From contig JAFLTK010000272.1 in the NCBI GenBank assembly GCA_022511505.1, positions 1-7,514 of the forward strand: a DNA stretch of 7,514 nucleotides. Reading direction: 5' to 3'. Origin of the DNA: Muribaculaceae bacterium (GTDB lineage: Bacteria; Bacteroidota; Bacteroidia; Bacteroidales; Muribaculaceae). A program made the translations under genes and the position numbers. The notes below the pieces were generated by a model, which did not search any database, was not told where the DNA came from, and was given only the letters and a program-made list of their open reading frames with translations. This document shows positions 1 to 5,272 of this stretch, one piece after another (within the stretch, counting starts at the first letter, position 1; every line of letters starts with the position of its first letter).

Positions 1-49
1 CGACTACCGGGCCGATGACCTGGGCCACTTTTCCAAATTTATCGCTCAT
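1..49 (-). CDS. atpD: F1Fo ATP synthase subunit beta, N-terminal 16 codons only (cut by left edge)
   Basis: An ATG at 49-47 on the minus strand opens a frame that stays open to the edge and reads MSDKFGKVAQVIGPVV. The next codon begins with G, which would fit Asp. The run G-K-V-x-Q-V-I-G-P-V-V-(D) is the characteristic start of the F1 beta subunit; E. coli AtpD begins in a very similar way with GKIVQVIGAVVDV. It does not resemble NuoI, the subunit expected after NuoH. F1 beta carries the catalytic ATP sites of the peripheral F1 head, but none of its Walker motifs lie in this window. The start is 64 bp after the nuoH stop, with no visible terminator or Bacteroides-type promoter between, so read-through from nuo is likely. 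The call rests on 16 residues only. Confidence 0.7.
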   Translation of the reverse strand, partial: MSDKFGKVAQVIGPVV

Positions 50-113
50 GATGGTATGTGATTGTTTGGTTTATATTCGTGTTTTCTATGGTAATTGCTT
101 GTTAAGACGGTGA

Positions 114-1193
114 TTAGAAATGCCAGCCAAGGGTGATGACAGCCACCATCAGTGCAAGGTTAAACAGGTTGATGGGAAGCAGATATTTCCACTCGAGCGA
201 CAGCAGTTGGTCAATTCTGAGTCGGGGGAATGTCCACTTGAACCATATAATAATGAATGACAGGACGATAGCCTTGCCCATGAACCATATAACCGAGGGG
301 ATATAATCCATGATGGCGTTGAAACCCTCCCATCCGGGAACGTGGAACGGCATCCATCCGCCAAAGAACAGCAACGTGGCGACGCCGGCAACGATAAACA
401 GATTCAGATACTCGGCAAGATAGAAGAAACCAAAGTGGATACCTGAATACTCGGTGTGGTAACCGGCCGTCAACTCGCTCTCGGCCTCGGGGAGGTCAAA
501 CGGGCCGCGGTTGGTCTCGGCAGTGCCGGCAATCATATAGATGATAAAGGCGATAATCGCCGGGATGTGTCCCGAGAAGATGAACCACAGGTCGCGCTGG
601 GCCTCGATGATTCCGCCAACCGACATTGTGCCGGCGAGACAAACCATCGTGATGACGCTCAAGCCTATTGACAACTCGTAGGACACCATTTGGGCTCCTG
701 AACGTAACGCGCCGATGAGAGTGAACTTGTTGTTTGACGACCATCCGGCGAGCAGAATGCCGAGGACGCCTATCGACGAGACGGCAACTAAGAAGAAGAT
801 GCCTACGTTGAAGTCAATGATTTGCAACCCGTTGCCCCATGGCAGAACGGCAAACGCGAGCATCGACGCTATGATGACGAGATAGGGGGCGAGAGCAAAG
901 AGGAATTTGTCGACATGATTGAGCGTAATGAGTTCTTTGATAAGAATCTTGAACATGTCGGCGATACTTTGAAGCAATCCCCACGGGCCAACGCGGTTGG
1001 GGCCTAAACGACACTGGAAAGCGGCACAAACTTTACGCTCAAACCAGATGTAAAACAGTGCCAGCACCGCATAGAGCAACAGCAACCCGACGCCGATGAG
1101 AAGACACTCGAGCGTGACTGCTATCCATTCGTGGCCGAACAGGCTCAGCAATGTTTCGTGAAACCATGTTGTGAACAGTGATAAATCTTGCAT
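114..1193 (-). CDS. nuoH: NADH-quinone oxidoreductase (complex I) subunit H, membrane
   Basis: This 359-residue polytopic membrane protein is the NuoH/ND1 subunit of complex I, which helps form the quinone chamber between the peripheral arm and the proton-pumping membrane arm. Family marks visible are the FERK motif near residues 51-54, RLGPNRVGPWGLLQ at 62-75, the loop AETNRGPFDLPEAESELTAGY at about 225-245 rich in conserved acidic residues, and the FKWTFPRLRIDQL segment at about 318-330. Hydrophobic stretches fit about eight membrane helices. The length is normal for the family and the gene looks intact, ending GWHF-TAA. The ATG at 1193 is 50 bp after the nuoCD stop, so the two are probably co-transcribed. 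What follows is unusual: not nuoI but an atpD-like start. Confidence 0.97.
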   Translation of the reverse strand: MQDLSLFTTWFHETLLSLFGHEWIAVTLECLLIGVGLLLLYAVLALFYIWFERKVCAAFQCRLGPNRVGPWGLLQSIADMFKILIKELITLNHVDKFLFALAPYLVIIASMLAFAVLPWGNGLQIIDFNVGIFFLVAVSSIGVLGILLAGWSSNNKFTLIGALRSGAQMVSYELSIGLSVITMVCLAGTMSVGGIIEAQRDLWFIFSGHIPAIIAFIIYMIAGTAETNRGPFDLPEAESELTAGYHTEYSGIHFGFFYLAEYLNLFIVAGVATLLFFGGWMPFHVPGWEGFNAIMDYIPSVIWFMGKAIVLSFIIIWFKWTFPRLRIDQLLSLEWKYLLPINLFNLALMVAVITLGWHF

Positions 1194-1243
1194 ATCGTCA
1201 GTTCTTATATCTTGAATAATGATTGGTATTAGTAATCAGTGGG

Positions 1244-2869
1244 TTATCTATCCATGTCGGGAACGATGTAGTCGAGCGAGCCGCCGATGGTGATGAGGTC
1301 GGCAATCTTGCTGCCGCGCGTGATGTGGTCAACGACGGCTGCAAGCGGCAAGCACGGGGGCACAATCTTCAAGCGATAGGGCGAGGTGGTGCCGTCGCTC
1401 TCAATGTAGATGCCAAAGGTGCCGCGGCAACCTTCAACAGTCTTAAACCAGTGGCCTGTAGGCAGTTTCAACACTTTGGGAACCTTGACGCAATACTCGC
1501 CTTCGGGGATGTTGTCGATGAGTTGCTCGATGATGCGCGCGCTTTGGACCATCTCGTCCATGCGCACTTTAAATCGTGCCATCGAATCGCCCTCGGTGCG
1601 AACGATTTCGTCAAACTCGAGTTCTGAATAGATGCTGTAGGGGTTGGTTTTGCGCACGTCGCATGCCCAACCGCTGGCGCGGCCCGACGGGCCTGTTACC
1701 GCCCATTGGATAGCATCCTCGCGTGTCAGGTTGCCAACGCCTTCCATGCGGTTCTTGGCGATGACGTTGCCGGTGAATATCTTGTTATATTCCTTTATAT
1801 TTGCGGGGAGAACGGCGAGAAGTGCCTTGACGTTGGCAACAAAGTTCTCGTCGAGGTCTTGCATGACGCCGCCTATACAGTCATAGTTGAATGTCATGCG
1901 GGCGCCGCATGTGCGTTCCATGATATCGAGTATCTGCTCGCGAACGCGCAATGTGTAGAACAGCATTGTCGTGGCGCCGAGGTCCATGCAATAGGTTCCG
2001 ATAAAGAGGCAGTGGGAAGCGATGCGCGAAAGTTCGTCCATCAGCACGCGGATAACCTGGGCGCGGCGCGAGATGGTGATGCCGGCGGCTTCCTCGATGG
2101 CCATGCAAAGGCAATGGTGATAGGGGTGGGCCGAGAAATAGTCGAGTCGGTCCATGAAGTGGAGAGTCTGGGGATATGTAAGCCCCTCGCAAATTTTCTC
2201 GACGCCGCGGTGGATGTAGCCCATGTAGACGTCGATTTTCTTGATAGTCTCGCCGTCGATGGCGGTGCGGAATCGCAAAACGCCGTGGGTAGCGGGGTGT
2301 TGCGGGCCTATGTTGACAACAAAGTCGTTTTCTTCAAAAACTCGCTCTTGACGGCTCTCGACCTTGCCGTCTTTATCCATAGTGTAGACGTCGGTAAAGT
2401 CGCTCTGGCGCTCGCTTTCGAGTGAAACGGGGTTGAGGTCTGGGTTGGTGTCATAATCCTTGCGCAACGGGAAGCCTTTCCAGTCGATTGACAAGAAAAG
2501 ACGGCGCATGTCGGGGTTGTTTATGAAAATAATCCCGAAGAAGTCATACACCTCGCGCTCAAAGATGGTGGCAATGGCCCAAAGATCGGCTACCGAGGGC
2601 AAGGTGGGTTGCTCGCGATTCTCGGTGGCAACTTTCACCTCAATTCTCTCGTTGGTGGCCGTTGAGGTCAGGTAATACAGGCAGCCGTAACTATCTTTCC
2701 AGTCCATACCGACGATGGTCACGAGGAAATCAAAACCCATGTCGTCGCGCAGCGATGCTGCCAGGTCGTGCCAACGCTCGGGAGCGACAGTCACCTGCAT
2801 TATCTCGCCGTTTTCTATTGTTGCCTCGGGGACGAGACTCTCAATTTTGCTTTTTATATCTATTGCCAT
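1244..2869 (-). CDS. nuoCD: NADH-quinone oxidoreductase fused subunits C/D
   Basis: This 541-residue fusion joins the NuoC (30 kDa) and NuoD (49 kDa) subunits of the complex I peripheral arm. Residues 1 to about 145 are NuoC and contain its signature FEREVYDFFGI at 103-113, then NNPDMRRL at 117-124 and WKGFPLRKDY at 130-139. A charged linker at about 145-180 leads into NuoD, which opens with NIGPQHPATHGVLRF at 186-200. Later come MDRLDYFSAHPYHH at 239-252 and ERTCGARMTFNYD at 318-330. By family knowledge, a His of the HPATHG loop and the Tyr of RLDY line the quinone headgroup site. The C-terminus SLDYIVPDMDR matches the usual SLD...DR ending of NuoD. Fused nuoCD is known in Bacteroides and enterobacteria. 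It lies between nuoB (62 bp upstream) and nuoH (50 bp downstream), and no disruption is visible. Confidence 0.97.
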   Translation of the reverse strand: MAIDIKSKIESLVPEATIENGEIMQVTVAPERWHDLAASLRDDMGFDFLVTIVGMDWKDSYGCLYYLTSTATNERIEVKVATENREQPTLPSVADLWAIATIFEREVYDFFGIIFINNPDMRRLFLSIDWKGFPLRKDYDTNPDLNPVSLESERQSDFTDVYTMDKDGKVESRQERVFEENDFVVNIGPQHPATHGVLRFRTAIDGETIKKIDVYMGYIHRGVEKICEGLTYPQTLHFMDRLDYFSAHPYHHCLCMAIEEAAGITISRRAQVIRVLMDELSRIASHCLFIGTYCMDLGATTMLFYTLRVREQILDIMERTCGARMTFNYDCIGGVMQDLDENFVANVKALLAVLPANIKEYNKIFTGNVIAKNRMEGVGNLTREDAIQWAVTGPSGRASGWACDVRKTNPYSIYSELEFDEIVRTEGDSMARFKVRMDEMVQSARIIEQLIDNIPEGEYCVKVPKVLKLPTGHWFKTVEGCRGTFGIYIESDGTTSPYRLKIVPPCLPLAAVVDHITRGSKIADLITIGGSLDYIVPDMDR

Positions 2870-2931
2870 GATTGATGGTTATAGCCTTCAGTGTTTTGAA
2901 TTTTGGTTATTTGACTATGGCATAATGTCGC

Positions 2932-3540
2932 TTAATCGTCAACGCCTTCGATGGGATGGGCTTTGAGATACTCTTTCTGGTTCTCCTGACGGTTGACGCC
3001 GCCAAAGAAGCGCTCGACCTTGATTTTGCGCGAAAGTTGCATGATACCATATATCATAGCTTCGGGGCGCGGGGGGCATCCGGGGACAAAGACATCGACG
3101 GGGACAATATCTTCGATTCCCATCGCAACGTGGTAACTCTTCTTGAACGGGCCGCCCGAGATTGCACAAGAGCCACATGCTATCACATACTTGGGCTCGG
3201 CAAGCTGGTCATATAGACGGCGAAGGACGGGAGCCATGCGGTGGACAATCGTGCCGGCTACCATGATAAAGTCTGCCTGACGTGGCGAGGCTCGCGCTAC
3301 TTCCCAGCCAAACCGCGCCATGTCATAACGCGCGGCACCCAGCGACACAAATTCTATGCCGCAACAACTGGTGGCAAAGGTGAGTGGCCAGAGCGAGTTA
3401 CTACGCCCCCAGTTGATAAGTTTGTCAAGCGTGCCAACAATGACGTTGACACCGCCTGCCTGAAGCTCTTCAACGAGTTTTTCAATATATTCGTTGTCTT
3501 TCCATGCCTCGTAGGGCATGCTCTTTGTTGTTACTTCCAT
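2932..3540 (-). CDS. nuoB: NADH-quinone oxidoreductase subunit B, binds Fe-S cluster N2
   Basis: This 202-residue peripheral subunit of complex I carries the last iron-sulfur cluster, N2, which passes electrons to quinone. The cluster ligands expected for the family are all present: tandem Cys59-Cys60 in ATSCCGIE, Cys125 in CGSCAISGG, and Cys155 in PGCPPRPEA. The segment ARYDMARFGWEVARASPRQAD at about 70-90 and the TIVHRMAP stretch near 97-104 are also typical. The N-terminus has about 30 residues before the conserved core, slightly longer than minimal homologues. The ATG at 3540 lies inside the end of nuoA, so the two genes overlap by 10 bp, a usual sign of translational coupling. No frameshift or missing ligand is visible. 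Confidence 0.97.
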   Translation of the reverse strand: MEVTTKSMPYEAWKDNEYIEKLVEELQAGGVNVIVGTLDKLINWGRSNSLWPLTFATSCCGIEFVSLGAARYDMARFGWEVARASPRQADFIMVAGTIVHRMAPVLRRLYDQLAEPKYVIACGSCAISGGPFKKSYHVAMGIEDIVPVDVFVPGCPPRPEAMIYGIMQLSRKIKVERFFGGVNRQENQKEYLKAHPIEGVDD

Positions 3541-3899
3541 TCGAGCGCTCCTTTCCGCCAGGCATATACAAGACCCAGCACTAATACTCCAAAGAATACT
3601 GCAATACTAATGATTCCGGCTCCCTGGAGTTCTTTCATTCTGACTGCCCACGGATAAAGGAATACTGTTTCCACGTCAAACATCAGAAACAGTATTGCAA
3701 AAAGATAATAACCAACCTTAAACTGGGCCATGCTCTCGCCGCGTGTAGGGATACCACACTCGTATGCTTCGCCTTTCTGGGGGTTGAATGAACGCGGTGA
3801 AATCAGTCCGGCAAGCCATAGGGCTATGCCAACGAGCGCTGCTCCGGTGAGTAGCGCCGTCAAGGCTAAGGTTGCGTTTTGAATCGCTAATGTTAACAT
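3531..3899 (-). CDS. nuoA: NADH-quinone oxidoreductase subunit A, membrane
   Basis: This 122-residue small membrane subunit is NuoA, the homologue of mitochondrial ND3, and sits next to NuoH at the base of the peripheral arm. Three hydrophobic segments are visible at about 9-32, 63-83 and 94-113. Between the first two is the conserved loop with YECG at 46-49, whose Cys is the counterpart of the ND3 loop cysteine near the quinone site. The second helix carries the family motif FLMFDVETVFLYPWAV at 71-86, with its conserved acidic residues. It is the first gene of the nuo operon, preceded by a leader of about 200 nt and a Bacteroides-type promoter. The chosen ATG (3899-3897) gives a normal family length. 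Its 3' end overlaps nuoB by 10 bp. Confidence 0.96.
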   Translation of the reverse strand: MLTLAIQNATLALTALLTGAALVGIALWLAGLISPRSFNPQKGEAYECGIPTRGESMAQFKVGYYLFAILFLMFDVETVFLYPWAVRMKELQGAGIISIAVFFGVLVLGLVYAWRKGALEWK

Positions 3900-3940
3900 T
3901 TGTAACTATAAATGGTTTCGCTTGTTGGTTGCATGAATGG

Positions 3941-3968
3941 AATTGTGCGACGTAAATTGCGCGACGCA
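3941..3968. repeat. Two-copy 14-bp tandem repeat in the nuo leader
   Basis: AATTGTGCGACGTA (3941-3954) is followed directly by AATTGCGCGACGCA (3955-3968). The two copies match at 12 of 14 positions, and both differences are T/C changes. The repeat sits 42 bp upstream of the nuoA start, inside the predicted untranslated leader. It could be a paired protein-binding site or a chance slippage duplication; nothing here decides between these. Confidence 0.6.
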
Positions 3969-4050
3969 GGGACTTCGGTTTCAGTGTTGGCAATCGGTTG
4001 TCATGTTACCGTCTTGTGACGCCACTACTCGTTAACCGTTGACCCTCAAA

Positions 4051-4092
4051 ACAATAAGCCCCGGTTTTAGGCCCTAAAACCGGATTTATTGT
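4051..4092 (-). promoter_or_regulatory. Stem-loop at the predicted 5' end of the nuo leader
   Basis: The inner stem is a perfect 10-bp inverted repeat, CCGGTTTTAG (4061-4070) against CTAAAACCGG (4074-4083), with a 3-nt loop. After a small asymmetric bulge (4058-4060 against 4084-4085), an outer 7-bp stem ACAATAA (4051-4057) pairs with TTATTGT (4086-4092). The predicted nuo transcription start is near 4099, so the structure would begin about 7 nt into the mRNA and could protect the 5' end or control transcription. On the minus strand the inner stem is followed by GGCTTATTGTTTTG, which is T-rich enough that it could instead be an attenuator-like terminator. The structure is directly visible; its role is inference. 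Confidence 0.6.
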
Positions 4093-4105
4093 CTAAAGGT
4101 CACTG

Positions 4106-4140
4106 CAAATATAATTAAATTTTCTGAAATCATATACAAT
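4106..4140 (-). promoter_or_regulatory. Bacteroides-type promoter for the nuo operon
   Basis: On the minus strand, TATATTTG at 4113-4106 matches the Bacteroides sigma-ABfr -7 consensus TAnnTTTG exactly. A weak -33 candidate, ATTG, lies at 4140-4137. Its 23-bp spacing is a little longer than usual, so that half is poorly supported. Transcription would start near 4099, about 200 nt before the nuoA ATG. The box lies in AT-rich DNA between the upstream terminator hairpin and nuoA, where a promoter is expected. Confidence 0.6.
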
Positions 4141-4237
4141 ATATCTGCTTAATTGTTTATGCCTGTTAAAACGGCTCGGTCGACGTCACTTTTATAAGAC
4201 GTTGAAATATAAAGGGGTATGACCGTCGTGACAATAA

Positions 4238-4269
4238 ATAATCGCCGAAACATGCGTCTCGGCGATTAT
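4238..4269 (-). terminator. Probable intrinsic terminator of the receptor/lipoprotein transcript
   Basis: A perfect 11-bp inverted repeat, ATAATCGCCGA (4238-4248) and TCGGCGATTAT (4259-4269), encloses a 10-nt loop. It lies 56 nt past the lipoprotein stop codon. On the minus strand the stem ends in ATTAT and continues TTATTGTC, a moderately T-rich tail rather than a clean run of T. Position and stem quality support termination, although a plain structural 3' end is also possible. Confidence 0.65.
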
Positions 4270-4325
4270 GCTAAAAAATCTTAAATTTTCTAAACGAGTG
4301 TTTCGCTGTTCTTTTTATTGCTTTT

Positions 4326-5216
4326 TTATTCTTCAATCGAAACGGGACCAAACTCGGCAGTGACGTTATAGGCGCCCATGCCCATAGGGGTGCAGGTGAA
4401 TGACAGGGTCATCTTGCCGGTTGCAAGCGATGCCTCGGCCTTGAGGTTGGTGATGGGATAGTTGGGGTAGGGGGTATCCTTGATTGTCGGGGTAAGTGCT
4501 TCGCTTGCAAGGGTGTAGGTTGATTTGACGGCGTCAAACTTGATGCCGGGGAAGGTCATGTTGAGAGCAGGCATTGCTCCGACAAACTGGATGCCGTTAA
4601 GATCGATGGCGGCGGTGCCGTCGAGGGGATTGAATTTTACGACGGTCTTGATGTTGTTGGCAGTGAACGCGTCGCCACTCATGGCGTTGGTCGAGGTGAC
4701 AGTGCCAAAGTAGGTGGCTGTGTTGGGCATGACCACTACGTCGTATGTATCGTTGATGGTGTAACTCAAACCGATAAGAGGATTGTAGGCACCACCGATG
4801 GCGCGGTCGGTCCATGCGAGACTCAGGTCGGTGATGTCGAGTTGAGTGGGAGCGGTAATGGCGTAGGCGTTTTCGGCGCTGACTATGATTGATTGAACCC
4901 CTTGCTCAACGGTACCGGTTTGAATCTTGACGGGCATCGGGGAGATTTGGATAGTGTGCTTTTGGCTACCGCTGCTGAGCTTAAGGTCGGTAGTGGTTAC
5001 GCTAAGGGTCGAGTTAACATAGTCAATAGTCAACTGATATTCGGTGTCGTCATTGTAGTAAACTTCGCCTGTAGTCTTGTCAGTGATAGTGTTGAACACG
5101 GGGCCATAGTTGTAGGTGGCCTTGTTTTCGGGCTCTTTGCCGTTGTTGTCGAGGCACGAACTTGTGACGGCGGCAAATGTCAGCGCAACGGCTGATAGTG
5201 TGAAAAATCTTTTCAT
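4326..5216 (-). CDS. Secreted lipoprotein of unknown function, possibly calycin-like
   Basis: This 296-residue protein begins MKRFFTLSAVALTFAAVTSSC, a charged start and hydrophobic stretch ending in a lipobox with Cys21 as the likely lipidated residue. The acidic LDNNGKEPE after it could favour surface export in Bacteroidetes, but this is not a clear export signal. The rest is rich in Thr, Asn and alternating hydrophobic residues, which suggests an all-beta fold. The C-terminal part (about 165-290) has a pattern like the calycin-like beta-barrel lipoproteins of Bacteroidales, with short strands, a GAMPALNMTFPGI turn and a GKMTLSF strand. Residues 50-141 show a weaker version of the same order. 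The gene starts 56 bp after the receptor stop, so the product is probably a partner of that receptor. I do not recognise a named family with certainty and no catalytic motif is visible. Confidence 0.85.
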   Translation of the reverse strand: MKRFFTLSAVALTFAAVTSSCLDNNGKEPENKATYNYGPVFNTITDKTTGEVYYNDDTEYQLTIDYVNSTLSVTTTDLKLSSGSQKHTIQISPMPVKIQTGTVEQGVQSIIVSAENAYAITAPTQLDITDLSLAWTDRAIGGAYNPLIGLSYTINDTYDVVVMPNTATYFGTVTSTNAMSGDAFTANNIKTVVKFNPLDGTAAIDLNGIQFVGAMPALNMTFPGIKFDAVKSTYTLASEALTPTIKDTPYPNYPITNLKAEASLATGKMTLSFTCTPMGMGAYNVTAEFGPVSIEE

Positions 5217-5272
5217 CTGTGATTTGTTGTTTTATGTGATTTATCTTGTTTATTAACGTGGATGAGGGTGGT

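Larger units (their letters stand above)
3900..4325. other. Non-coding region between the lipoprotein gene and the nuo operon
   Basis: No convincing coding region lies in this 426-bp stretch, and its middle (about 4105-4160) is AT-rich. From right to left it holds a T-rich tract after the lipoprotein stop, a perfect 11-bp hairpin (4238-4269) that probably terminates the upstream transcript, a TATATTTG promoter element (4113-4106), a stem-loop (4051-4092) at the predicted 5' end of the nuo mRNA, and a 14-bp tandem repeat (3941-3968) in the leader. The part between about 4140 and 4237 contains the palindromes GTCGAC and GACGTC but nothing I can assign. Confidence 0.85.

Noticed and set aside
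50..113. Possible separate promoter or terminator between nuoH and the atpD-like gene
   Set aside because: No TAnnTTTG box and no stable hairpin could be found on the minus strand in these 64 bp.
1706..2425. A 239-codon open frame on the plus strand opposite nuoCD
   Set aside because: It lies wholly antisense to a strongly conserved gene, has low-complexity composition and no recognisable motif. Long antisense frames are expected opposite GC-rich codons.
3718..3993. A 91-codon minus-strand frame overlapping nuoA
   Set aside because: It needs a TTG start, is out of frame with intact nuoA, and its peptide has no family features.
4180..4232. Palindromes GTCGAC and GACGTC and short inverted matches between 4177 and 4232
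   Set aside because: The arms are only 5-6 bp, too short to distinguish from chance or to assign as an operator.
5218..5242. Two copies of TGTGATTT, 9 bp apart, just upstream of the lipoprotein start
   Set aside because: An 8-bp AT-rich match in a short spacer is easily explained by chance, and no promoter box accompanies it.
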